A stretch of 36,737 nucleotides of DNA from Acidimicrobiales bacterium (lineage in GTDB: Bacteria > Actinomycetota > Acidimicrobiia > Acidimicrobiales > SZUA-35), in the NCBI GenBank assembly GCA_013003535.1, contig JABDIY010000169.1, forward strand, positions 1 to 36,737, read 5' to 3'. The translations under genes and the position numbers were made by a program. Every line of letters starts with the position of its first letter. The first letter of the stretch is position 1. This document shows, piece by piece, positions 24,660 to 31,893 of this stretch. The notes beneath the pieces were generated by a model that was not told where the DNA came from, did no database searches, and was given only the letters and a program-made list of their open reading frames with translations.

Positions 24660-26417
24660 ATGAGCGATTTCGTGACGACCACTGGACGTCGACGAGCACT
24701 GATTGGCATGATCGCATTCGCGCTCACGCTCACAGCGTTCGCGGCCCCTGCCAGCGCTAGAGATGACAAGCCCGGAAAGGCCGATCCTCCCGGACAACTC
24801 GTAGAAGTCCAGGTGCTCGGTATCAACGACTACCACGGCCACGTAGGGGCGGACACGCCCGGCACCATCGACGGCGCACCAGCGGGCGGCGGTGAATACC
24901 TTGCCGCCAAGCTCGCCGAACTCCGACAGGGCAACAAGTACAGCATCACTGCGGCGGCCGGCGACCTCATCGGCGGGTCCCCCGCCGCGTCTGGCCTGTT
25001 CCATGATGAGCCATCCGTGGAATCACTCAACGCAATGGGTCTCGACGTGTCCAGCGTCGGCAACCACGAGTTCGATGAGGGCGTCGCAGAACTGCTCCGC
25101 ATGCAAGACGGTGGCTGCCATCCGGTAGACGGCTGTTACTTCCCCGAGGCCCCTTACGCCGGTGCCGACTTCCAGTGGCTGGCGGCCAACACCGTGGACG
25201 CCTCCGGCCAGACCCCTCTTCCGGAGTATTGGATCGAGAAGGTCAACAGCGTGAAGATCGGTTTCATCGGCATGACGCTGGAAGCCACCGACACCCTGGT
25301 CGCCAAGGCCGGCATCCTCGGTTATGAATTCCTGGACGAAGCCGAAACGGCCAACGCACTTGTTCCCGAACTGAAGGCGCAGGGTGTAGAAGCAATTGTG
25401 GTGCTGCTGCACGAGGGTGGGTCGCAGACACCTCCGCTCGCTGGCATCGACACCTGCATCGGTATCACCGGAGCCATCGTGGCAATCAACGCAGCCCTCG
25501 ATCCAGCAATCGATGCCATGATCACAGGCCACACCCACCTTCCGTACAACTGCGTGCTCGATGACGCCGCCGGACAACCCCGGATCGTCACCAGCGCCTA
25601 TTCCTATGGTCGGGTGGTTTCCGAGCTGAATCTGGTGATCGACAAGCGCACCAAGGACGTCCGCCGCGATCTCAGCTCGGCCACCAACCACACCGTCATC
25701 CAGTCCGAACTCACCCCTGATGCTGCCATCACCGCAGTGCTCGACAAGTGGGCACCGCTGGTCGAAGAATCGGCCAACATCCCACTGGGCACGATCTCCG
25801 CCGACATCCTTCGTGGTGGGGTCGAGGGCAGCGACCGTGGTGTCGAGTCCGCCGCCGGCAACCTGGTTGCCGACGCCCAAGCATGGGCATCCTCTGCCAA
25901 CGGCGCCGAACTAGCATTCATGAATCCCGGCGGTGTACGGACCGACCTGTTGTTCGCCGCCTCCGGTGACGAAGGCGACGGTGTTGTGACCTACGGTGAA
26001 GCGTTCGCTTTCCAGCCCTTCGGCAACACCCTGCAGACGTTCCCCATGACCGGCGCCCAAATCGTGTCGGTGCTCGAAGAACAGTGCCAGCCACCCGGCG
26101 GCCGACCGTTCCTGCATCTGGGGGTCTCCGACGGGTTCACGTATGACCTGTCGACCACAATCGTGGGTGGGGTTTGCACCGGTGTAGCGGTCACCAACGT
26201 GATGCTTGACGGTCTGCCACTGCTGAATGCCGCCACGTACAACGTGACGGTCAACAGCTTCCTGGCCGATGGAGGAGACAACTTCGGCACGTTTGCGACC
26301 ATTGACCCGGCCCTGCGGATCGATGGCGGCAACGACCTGGAGGCGCTCGCCAACTACCTAGCGGCGTTCAGCCCCGTGGATCCGCCCAGTACGGATCGAG
26401 TCAACGAACTTCCATAG
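24660..26417 (+). CDS. Secreted 5'-nucleotidase / UshA-like phosphoesterase
   Basis: This 585-residue exported enzyme has a Sec signal peptide at 1-33 (ending APASA) with an RRR segment, but without a Tat-like hydrophobic pattern I would insist on. The N-terminal metallophosphatase domain shows D57/H59 in NDYHGH, GDLIGG, GNHEFDEG, LLHEGG and GHTH. The C-terminal 5'-nucleotidase domain has SAAGNLVADAQ, FMNPGGVRTDL, AFQPFGNTL and NSFLADGGDNF. It would hydrolyse nucleotides to nucleosides and phosphate at the cell surface. It is a clear paralogue of the last domain of the giant protein, sharing blocks such as SGLFHDEP/SALFHDEP. AGGAGAG lies before ATG 24660. A strong hairpin follows the stop. 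Confidence 0.92.
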   Translation: MSDFVTTTGRRRALIGMIAFALTLTAFAAPASARDDKPGKADPPGQLVEVQVLGINDYHGHVGADTPGTIDGAPAGGGEYLAAKLAELRQGNKYSITAAAGDLIGGSPAASGLFHDEPSVESLNAMGLDVSSVGNHEFDEGVAELLRMQDGGCHPVDGCYFPEAPYAGADFQWLAANTVDASGQTPLPEYWIEKVNSVKIGFIGMTLEATDTLVAKAGILGYEFLDEAETANALVPELKAQGVEAIVVLLHEGGSQTPPLAGIDTCIGITGAIVAINAALDPAIDAMITGHTHLPYNCVLDDAAGQPRIVTSAYSYGRVVSELNLVIDKRTKDVRRDLSSATNHTVIQSELTPDAAITAVLDKWAPLVEESANIPLGTISADILRGGVEGSDRGVESAAGNLVADAQAWASSANGAELAFMNPGGVRTDLLFAASGDEGDGVVTYGEAFAFQPFGNTLQTFPMTGAQIVSVLEEQCQPPGGRPFLHLGVSDGFTYDLSTTIVGGVCTGVAVTNVMLDGLPLLNAATYNVTVNSFLADGGDNFGTFATIDPALRIDGGNDLEALANYLAAFSPVDPPSTDRVNELP

Positions 26418-26438
26418 TTCCACCAAACCTTGAAATCA

Positions 26439-26466
26439 CAGTGCCGGGCCCCGGGGCCCGGCACTG
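26439..26466. terminator. 28-bp perfect palindrome, probable bidirectional terminator
   Basis: A perfect inverted repeat with 14-base arms (CAGTGCCGGGCCCC and its complement) begins 21 bp after the 5'-nucleotidase stop and is followed by CTGCTTTTGG. It lies between two convergent genes, as expected for a shared intrinsic-type terminator, although the T-run is short. Confidence 0.75.
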
Positions 26467-26523
26467 CTGCTTTTGGACCCAACGGTGCAGCAAGTCAGTT
26501 TTGTCGAGTCCGATGCGATTGGT

Positions 26524-26913
26524 CTAGAACCCGTCGTGCCACTCATCCTCGGGCTCGCCCCGATACTCGGGAATCGGCTCACTTTGGTCTCGCTCGGGGG
26601 CGTTGGCCCAAGAAGCATCCGACGGAGCGGGTTCGTCGGCTGGGACTGATGAAGCGCGGATCGGACGGGCCGGGCGCCTCTCGCCTTCGGCAGCATCATC
26701 GTCGGGTCCGTAGCCGTAACACATCGAAACGCCGTCTACGTCGAAGGGTTTGCCCAGCGACGCCACGGTGAATTTCGACCAATCACCAGACTTCTTCAGC
26801 ACGTCTACCTGACCACCGGTGGCCAACGCTGCTTCCAGCGATTCGATCGGAGCCATGACGGCCCATTTTCCGGCTTTGGTCTTACGAAACTGGGCGGGGG
26901 GCAGCTCACTCAT
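26524..26913 (-). CDS. Uncharacterised small protein with acidic C-terminal tail
   Basis: This 129-residue protein I cannot assign. The N-terminal half (about 6-70: FRKTKAGKWAVMAPIESLEAAL ... KPFDVDGVSMCYGYGP) looks like a small beta-rich domain of a type I associate with phage- and DNA-metabolism-linked proteins, but this is only an impression. The second half is low-complexity, Pro/Glu/Asp-rich, and ends PEDEWHDGF. Acidic tails ending in Phe are used by SSB to recruit partners; whether this is a mimic is speculation. ATG 26913 is preferred over the upstream 26949 because similarity-like sequence starts there. It is divergent from the membrane protein next door. Confidence 0.6.
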   Translation of the reverse strand: MSELPPAQFRKTKAGKWAVMAPIESLEAALATGGQVDVLKKSGDWSKFTVASLGKPFDVDGVSMCYGYGPDDDAAEGERRPARPIRASSVPADEPAPSDASWANAPERDQSEPIPEYRGEPEDEWHDGF

Positions 26914-26986
26914 GAAACAAGTATGGGTCGGAAGTATTTCGTTCGACAACGGCTCGGTTCGAGGCCTGTTCGGCCGACTGAGAACA

Positions 26987-27670
26987 ATGGATCATCGCAC
27001 CGGAGACCGGCGAGGTGCCACGGCGGCGGACCGATTCACGGCCTTGTTGCCACTGTTTGTGATTTGGACCGCCGGTCTGCTGGTGATCTCTTTCGTCCTT
27101 GTTCAACAGCAGGTTCCGTCAGAAGATCTATTCATGGATGCCACGTTCGTAGGTGGCCAACGCTGGTATGTGGGAATGGTGGCTGCTCTCGGCATGGTGG
27201 CATGGACGGCCTCGGTGTGCTTTTGCCTGACGGCCAGCTGGGTCGCTGGGCTTGCCGGTCGCAAGGGAGCCAAATCCGCTTTCCGTGGCGGCGGGCTCCT
27301 CTTCGCCCTGCTCTTGTTAGACGATCTCTTCCTGTTCCACACCGATCTGCTTCCCCGAGAGCTGGGTATTTCCAAGCAAGCCGTCTTGGGCTTCTACGCC
27401 TTCCTGGGCGCAGCCTGGCTTCTGACCTCACTGAAGGAACTGCAGCGCAGCCGCTTCGGGTTTCTGGTGGGCGCCGCCGCTGCTTTCGCGATCTCACTCG
27501 GTGTCGATGTGCTGGTCGCGGGCACCGACGCCGGTTTCCGGGGAGCGGTAGAAGACAGCGCAAAGTTTCTGGGAATCTTGGCGTTGGCGTTGTGGGCAGC
27601 AACCTCGGCCGCCGATGTCATCCGTTCCGTCGTTACCGACGCCAGTGCGAACGCTATGACGATGAGCTGA
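26987..27670 (+). CDS. Multi-pass membrane protein of unknown function
   Basis: This 227-residue protein has about six hydrophobic segments (approximate residues 20-40, 60-85, 95-112, 128-148, 155-172, 185-205). A notable DDLFLFHTDLLPRE motif with paired acids and a His lies in the third, a possible charged or metal-binding site in the membrane. I recognise no family. The ATG at 26987 is chosen because the frame upstream to 26819 overlaps the divergent gene and encodes no membrane-protein sequence. Its 3' end overlaps the end of the next minus-strand gene by 17 bp. Confidence 0.65.
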   Translation: MDHRTGDRRGATAADRFTALLPLFVIWTAGLLVISFVLVQQQVPSEDLFMDATFVGGQRWYVGMVAALGMVAWTASVCFCLTASWVAGLAGRKGAKSAFRGGGLLFALLLLDDLFLFHTDLLPRELGISKQAVLGFYAFLGAAWLLTSLKELQRSRFGFLVGAAAAFAISLGVDVLVAGTDAGFRGAVEDSAKFLGILALALWAATSAADVIRSVVTDASANAMTMS

Positions 27671-28205
27671 GGGCGTCCGGTAGCGGTTCGAGTTCCGGGA
27701 GCGCAGCCGGCCGGGCATCGAGCAATTCGATGATCCGCCGCCCGAATTCTTCCGCCGTCACCGTGATGGCGATTTGGGAGTCGGGTTTGCTGGCATCTTC
27801 GGTTCGGATGATCAGTTGATACTTGTTCTCGCCGTGGGGTGCCCACTCCACCTTTAGCGCAGTCTTCTTCCCAAGGTTGGCTTCCGCTGAGGGCAAGACT
27901 GGGCTCTTCAAGTCCAGCGTTCCTCCGGGGGTAGCAGTGTTGAGAATCCGATAGAGCCGGGTGCCCAGCGATCGAGCGGTCCAGTCCCGTTCAACGATTG
28001 CCCCGGCCAATCCAGTGTGGTGACCGTAGGCAAAAATCATGCCCTCGCTATAGGACTCCACCCGAGCAATTCGGACTCTGTCCGGTGACACGGTCTCCCC
28101 TGCATCGTCGACTACCACGGCCGGAGTGTCCAAAGGTGGGATCAGGTGGACCTCAGGCTCAGCCTTCACCTTCTTCTTTTTCTTTCCAAACCCGAACATA
28201 TACAT
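27654..28205 (-). CDS. Uncharacterised soluble protein with Lys-rich N-terminus
   Basis: This protein of about 183 residues begins MYMFGFGKKKKKVKAEPEV; the ATG two codons later is equally possible. After a basic, Pro-containing leader the rest is a mixed alpha/beta region (about 42-170) with no catalytic motif that I recognise, ending in a Ser-rich tail. The short hydrophobic-plus-polylysine start is reminiscent of peripheral membrane or lipid-interacting proteins, but that is weak evidence. It is on the same strand as the HD/FAD/SDR genes upstream and 40 bp after the HD gene, so it could be the last member of that transcript. Confidence 0.6.
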   Translation of the reverse strand: MYMFGFGKKKKKVKAEPEVHLIPPLDTPAVVVDDAGETVSPDRVRIARVESYSEGMIFAYGHHTGLAGAIVERDWTARSLGTRLYRILNTATPGGTLDLKSPVLPSAEANLGKKTALKVEWAPHGENKYQLIIRTEDASKPDSQIAITVTAEEFGRRIIELLDARPAALPELEPLPDALSSSS

Positions 28206-28245
28206 TCTCGTATCGGCAGATCCGAGCGATCTCTGAAGGGTTCGG

Positions 28246-28857
28246 TCAGGTCAGTGGGGCAACACCGGGAATGCGGGACGGGCGTCCGAACACCTCGTTG
28301 AGCATGGGGATGAAGTCATCGAGGGTCATCGACGCATACTCCGGGTCGAAGCAGTTCTGATCGTAGTTCGCACAAAAATCTACGCACGCATCGAAATAGG
28401 GCGAGGCGGAGTAGCGGTCACGGGCATCCTTATCGCCCCCCAGGTGGTGGAAGTAGTAATACCCCTGGAAGATGCCATGGTGTTTCACCACCCAGTGCGC
28501 CTCCTCATCAACATACGGGGCCAGCACCGCCGCGGCAGCGTCGCTGTGGTTCTCCGGGGCGAACGAGTCGGCTACGTCGTGGAGCAGCGCCGAAACCACC
28601 AGGTCCACCCGCTCTCCGTTGCGGTGGGCTCGGGTCGCCGACTGCAGCGAATGCTGGAGACGATCCACTTGATAGCCGAGCTTGGGACCTTCCAGCGCTT
28701 GCAGCATCCCGACGAGGTTCGGGACCAGATTGGTACGGGCATGGTTTTCGAACAGGGGTGTGAGGAAGCGGTAGTCGGTCTCAGTGCCTTCTTCCATCCG
28801 GGTCCACGAAACGGTTGGCTCCGCCGATTGGGGGTTGATCATCTCTTCACTGCTCAC
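28246..28857 (-). CDS. HD-domain protein, putative phosphohydrolase or diiron oxygenase
   Basis: This 203-residue protein has the HD metal pattern: H69 in LQHSLQSA, H93-D94 in LLHDVAD, H104 in ENHSD, H126/H127 in VVKHHG and D166 in NYDQN. The 24-residue spacing from the first His to the HD pair matches what I recall for the diiron HD oxygenase PhnZ. Extra His residues could supply a second metal, although the region after HD is shorter than in PhnZ. It starts at GTG 28857, four bases after the stop of the FAD oxidoreductase, so the two are co-translated and probably act on one substrate. A simple phosphohydrolase is the alternative; an oxidative role fits the redox neighbours. Confidence 0.8.
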   Translation of the reverse strand: MSSEEMINPQSAEPTVSWTRMEEGTETDYRFLTPLFENHARTNLVPNLVGMLQALEGPKLGYQVDRLQHSLQSATRAHRNGERVDLVVSALLHDVADSFAPENHSDAAAAVLAPYVDEEAHWVVKHHGIFQGYYYFHHLGGDKDARDRYSASPYFDACVDFCANYDQNCFDPEYASMTLDDFIPMLNEVFGRPSRIPGVAPLT

Positions 28858-28861
28858 GGCT

Positions 28862-30061
28862 CTAGATAACCACGTTTTCTACGAACGCTTCATTCTTCTG
28901 GATCCGTTCGTATCCCAGGGCGGTCATGTCGATCGTTCGAAATTCGCCGTACGTGATGAGTTCGCTTATACCGCGTCCAACCGCGGGCGCTTGTTGGAGC
29001 CCGTGACCGGAGAACCCATTGGCGAAAATCAGGTTGGGAACCAGCGAGCAAGCCCCGATTATCAGATTGTGGTCCAGCACGTTGTAGGCGTACTGACCAC
29101 CCCACGAGGTGATCACCTTGACCTGGTCGAACTGAGGGACATATTTCGCCAGCACGGGCCAGATGAGATCCTCGAACTCATCACGGCGGGTCGTAAGATC
29201 GTCATAATCCACGGCGGTGTCGTCCACCGGAACCGCGCCGGTTATGTAGTGGTGCTGCTCTCGTCGGAAATGGACACCTTCGGGGGTGATGATGAGCGGC
29301 ACATTGCCGGGGATCTCGGTGGGACAGTCGAACACGAAACTCGTCCGAGCTCGCGGTTCCACCGGGAGGTCCAGGCCGACCATTGCCGCTATCAGCTTGG
29401 CGCGCGGTCCGGCGGCGTTTACTACATGCCCACAGGACACCGAGCGGCCGGATTCCAAGCCCACCGACGTGATGCGTCCACCGTCGCCACGAACCAGCCG
29501 CACTACCCGATCGGTCAGATAGGTGACACCGTTGTGCTCGGCCCGGCTACGGAACCCCTGCAGCAACGACCATCCATCGAAGGAACCTTCACGGGAGCTG
29601 CCCATCCGGGCGCCTACCAGCGACGAGGTGTCCAGGAACGAGAACTCCTCCGAGATGCTCCGCGGAGCCAGCATCCGCACCTCAGCTCCGTGGGTGCGTT
29701 GAAGCGTGCTGTCTCGCTCCAACACCGCCAGGTGAGCTGGGTCTTCAGACAGGAACAAGTAGCCCGTCCCCCGGAAATTGATGAGCGGCGCTTCCCCGTT
29801 GACCTGGGTGTTCTCGTGGAAGTTGTCGAGGAAGTCCATGCCAAACTGGCTGATCTGGATGTTCACCGGTTGGGAGAACTGTTCCCGAATACTGTTCTGA
29901 GCCCGGGTGGTCTGAGCGTTCTCGTAGGTCGAGTCTGGTTCCACCACCAATATCGAGCCAGTGAAGTTGCGGTTCTCGCTCAGGAAATACGCCGCCGCGC
30001 TACCGATGACGGCCCCACCGACGATAACGACGTCATACCTTCGTTGCAGCTGTGCGCTCAA
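28862..30061 (-). CDS. FAD-dependent oxidoreductase, DAO family
   Basis: This 399-residue flavoenzyme of the glycine/sarcosine oxidase type has an N-terminal Rossmann FAD motif (YDVVIVGGAVIGSAAAYFL), the segment QNSIREQFSQPVNIQISQFG after it, GSFDGWSLLQGFRSRAEHNGV in the middle, NAAGPRA, and a C-terminal FAD closure with GFSGHGLQQAPAVGRGISELI. Several of these resemble the FOXRED1-like branch. Such enzymes oxidise secondary or primary amines of amino acids and methylated glycines. The start appears to be TTG 30061, preceded by AGGGG nine bases upstream; no ATG precedes the FAD motif. It lies in the ArsR > SDR > DAO > HD gene series. Confidence 0.86.
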   Translation of the reverse strand: MSAQLQRRYDVVIVGGAVIGSAAAYFLSENRNFTGSILVVEPDSTYENAQTTRAQNSIREQFSQPVNIQISQFGMDFLDNFHENTQVNGEAPLINFRGTGYLFLSEDPAHLAVLERDSTLQRTHGAEVRMLAPRSISEEFSFLDTSSLVGARMGSSREGSFDGWSLLQGFRSRAEHNGVTYLTDRVVRLVRGDGGRITSVGLESGRSVSCGHVVNAAGPRAKLIAAMVGLDLPVEPRARTSFVFDCPTEIPGNVPLIITPEGVHFRREQHHYITGAVPVDDTAVDYDDLTTRRDEFEDLIWPVLAKYVPQFDQVKVITSWGGQYAYNVLDHNLIIGACSLVPNLIFANGFSGHGLQQAPAVGRGISELITYGEFRTIDMTALGYERIQKNEAFVENVVI

Positions 30062-30092
30062 CTCAGATACCCCTAGCCATCATCCAAGGAGA

Positions 30093-30123
30093 CGGGTTCA
30101 TGATCAGTCGGGTTCATGATCAG
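30093..30123. repeat. Tandem 15-bp direct repeat at the SDR stop
   Basis: CGGGTTCATGATCAG occurs at 30093-30107 and again at 30109-30123, separated by one base. The second copy contains the SDR stop codon, so the duplication copied the 3' end of that gene into the gap before the FAD oxidoreductase. Confidence 0.85.
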
Positions 30124-30923
30124 AGGTCCTCAACCCTGGGGAAGTTGGATGGCGGCATGATGTCCACGGTGGCCGACCGCTGCTGGGCGGTCATCCCGCC
30201 GTCGATCTTGATGACATCGCCGGTGATGTAGGACGCGTCGTCGGAGGCGAGGAACAATGCCGCACCGGTCATGTCGTAGGGCTCGCCAACCCGCCCAAGC
30301 GGAACATTCTCTCCACGGAGCGTTCGACCCTCGAGATCGAGCCCGCTGGTGTCGATCGAACCTGGCATCAAAGCGTTGACCCGGATGGCATATGGACCAA
30401 GATCCAAGGCCATCGCTCGAGTCAGCGCCTCGATCCCGCCCTTGGTGGCGTCGTAGGCGGTGAACGCTCGATGGGCCTTGGTAGCACCACCGGAACTCAT
30501 GTTGATGATGCAACCACCGCCGGCCTTGGCCATGATCCTGGCGATGGGGTGGGAGACCAAGAAGTGCCCAGTGAGGTTGACGTCGATGATCCGTCGCCAC
30601 CACGCCTCGTCGGCCTCGAAGAAGTGGAGCATCGGACTGACGATGCCAGCGTTGTTCACAAGCACGTCGACGCGGCCATGCTCTGCCATCACCGATTCAA
30701 CCATGGCGTTCACCTGGTCGCAGTTGGACACGTCGGCCACGGCACCCATGGCCGAACCGCCTCGCGAGGTGATGAAATCGACCACAATGGAAACGGCATC
30801 GGGGTTCACGTCGTTGATAACAACATGCGCTCCGGCCGTGGCGAAACGTTCTGCGATCGCCCGTCCAATTCCGGCACCAGCCCCCGTGACCACAACGACT
30901 TTTTCCTTCAGTGATTCGTACAT
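30120..30923 (-). CDS. Short-chain dehydrogenase/reductase (FabG-like)
   Basis: This 267-residue classical SDR has TGAGAGIG cofactor loop (about 14-21), NNAG, Ser in INMSSGG, and catalytic YDATK. The C-terminal end LFLASDDASYITGDVIKIDGG is typical of FabG-like enzymes. It probably uses NAD(P) to oxidise a hydroxyl made or used by the neighbouring FAD and HD enzymes. ATG 30923 lies 20 bp after the ArsR stop, and the FAD oxidoreductase follows 58 bp later, so it is placed second in the operon. The substrate cannot be read from the sequence. Confidence 0.88.
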   Translation of the reverse strand: MYESLKEKVVVVTGAGAGIGRAIAERFATAGAHVVINDVNPDAVSIVVDFITSRGGSAMGAVADVSNCDQVNAMVESVMAEHGRVDVLVNNAGIVSPMLHFFEADEAWWRRIIDVNLTGHFLVSHPIARIMAKAGGGCIINMSSGGATKAHRAFTAYDATKGGIEALTRAMALDLGPYAIRVNALMPGSIDTSGLDLEGRTLRGENVPLGRVGEPYDMTGAALFLASDDASYITGDVIKIDGGMTAQQRSATVDIMPPSNFPRVEDL

Positions 30924-30943
30924 TCTTTTCTCGTCGATCCTTG

Positions 30944-31288
30944 CTAGATGGTTTCGAAAACAGTGGCAACGCTTCGGAGGGCCTCTTCGTTGCGGCGGTA
31001 GTAGGTCCAGCCCTTGCGTGGCGTTGCGATGATGAGACCGGCGTCCACAAGAACTTTGAGATGACGGGACCCGGCGGGCTGGCTGACACCCAACTTCTCC
31101 ACGATGAATTGGTTACAGGCGCCGTGCGCCTCGGGATCGCCGTGTTCCTGGGCCGGGAAGTGTTCGGTCGGGTGTTTCAACCACTCTAGAATTTGGAGTC
31201 GACGGGTACTCGCCAACGCCTTGAACACACTCTCCAGCTGCTCCAGCCCAGCGCCGTCTTCTACAAGACGTGCGGCGACACCGTTCAT
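30944..31288 (-). CDS. ArsR-family transcriptional regulator
   Basis: This 114-residue winged-helix protein has the N-terminal helix LESVFKALASTRRLQILEWL, an insertion with several His and one Cys (H39, H43, H49, H55, C58), the recognition helix VSQPAGSRHLKVLVDAGLI, and a wing ending GWTYYRRN. The classical ArsR (CVC) metal box is absent. The PAQ-x-GD...C insertion occurs in a common actinobacterial ArsR branch whose effector is generally unknown. ATG 31288 is preferred over TTG 31294 because the promoter predicts +1 at this codon. It heads the SDR/FAD/HD operon and diverges from the SRPBCC gene, so it probably represses one or both units. Confidence 0.85.
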   Translation of the reverse strand: MNGVAARLVEDGAGLEQLESVFKALASTRRLQILEWLKHPTEHFPAQEHGDPEAHGACNQFIVEKLGVSQPAGSRHLKVLVDAGLIIATPRKGWTYYRRNEEALRSVATVFETI

Positions 31289-31294
31289 AGCCAA

Positions 31295-31310
31295 ATAACT
31301 AGTTCGTTAT
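31295..31310. promoter_or_regulatory. Inverted repeat over the arsR-type promoter, probable autoregulatory operator
   Basis: ATAAC-N6-GTTAT with a central AACTAGTT covers the -10 region of the minus-strand promoter and lies 85-100 bp before the divergent SRPBCC gene. The ATA...TAT dyad form and position fit an ArsR-family operator. Confidence 0.5.
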
Positions 31311-31324
31311 CTGAACCTTGTCAA
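31296..31324 (-). promoter_or_regulatory. Promoter of the ArsR > SDR > FAD > HD operon, leaderless
   Basis: On the minus strand a consensus -35 TTGACA (31324-31319), exactly 17 bp of spacer and TAGTTA (31301-31296) precede ATG 31288 by seven bases, so transcription should begin at or next to the start codon. Confidence 0.65.
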
Positions 31325-31394
31325 GTAGCATTTCCGACCCGCAAGGCTTTGGGCGACGTGAGGCGTTTTGTATGGACGCGGGTAGGAAAGGAAC

Positions 31395-31886
31395 GTGAAG
31401 TACAGCGACTGCCCAACCATCACTGCCTCCACCACCATCAAGGCAACCGCCGCCGATGTCTGGGCTCTGGTGTCAGACATTTCGCTCCCGGTAGCACACT
31501 CCAACGAACTCCAAGCGGTCGAGTGGATCGGGGATGTGAACGCCGGTGCGCTCGGCGCCCAATTCAGGGGTCAAAACGCGAACGCCGCGATCGGGGCGTG
31601 GGAAACCACGAGCATCGTCACCAAGTGGGACCCAGGTCGGGTCTTCGAGTGGGCTGTAGGAGACCCCAACCACCCATCGGCATCATGGCGATTCACCATC
31701 ACCCCGATGGCAGGTGGTGTTGAACTGGAGCAATGGTTCCAGATCGGACCCGGCCCTTCCGGTTTGAGCCCGGCCATTGCCGCCGTGCCAGACAAGGAGG
31801 AGCGGATCCTCACTCGCCGTCTCGAAAGCCAGCAGGTCAACATGCAGGCCAACCTCGACGCCATCAAAGACGCATTGGAAGGCTGA
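31395..31886 (+). CDS. SRPBCC / polyketide-cyclase-like ligand-binding protein
   Basis: This 163-residue START/Bet v1-type fold protein has an opening strand and helix ITASTTIKATAADVWALVSDISLPVAHSNELQAVEWIG, a middle beta sheet with the W-F pattern SASWRFTITPMAGGVELEQWF, and a long C-terminal helix. Members bind hydrophobic or aromatic ligands in a deep cavity, and some act as cyclases or hydroxylase accessory proteins. The GTG at 31395 has AGGAAAGG directly before it. The LLM oxidoreductase starts 7 bp after its stop, so the pair is co-translated. It is divergent from the ArsR gene. Confidence 0.85.
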   Translation: MKYSDCPTITASTTIKATAADVWALVSDISLPVAHSNELQAVEWIGDVNAGALGAQFRGQNANAAIGAWETTSIVTKWDPGRVFEWAVGDPNHPSASWRFTITPMAGGVELEQWFQIGPGPSGLSPAIAAVPDKEERILTRRLESQQVNMQANLDAIKDALEG

Positions 31887-31893
31887 CACAAAC

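Noticed and set aside
28784-30076. Long plus-strand open frame (430 codons) opposite the FAD oxidoreductase
   Set aside because: Antisense of a gene with clear FAD motifs; no ribosome site or recognisable protein features.
30066-30076. ATACCCCTAG resembling a CstR half-site before the FAD oxidoreductase
   Set aside because: There is no matching GGGGTAT arm at the correct distance, and it doubles as the AGGGG ribosome site on the minus strand.
31777-31893. N-terminal extension of the LLM gene overlapping the SRPBCC gene
   Set aside because: The extension encodes no family sequence and lies within the SRPBCC coding region; ATG 31894 begins the barrel.
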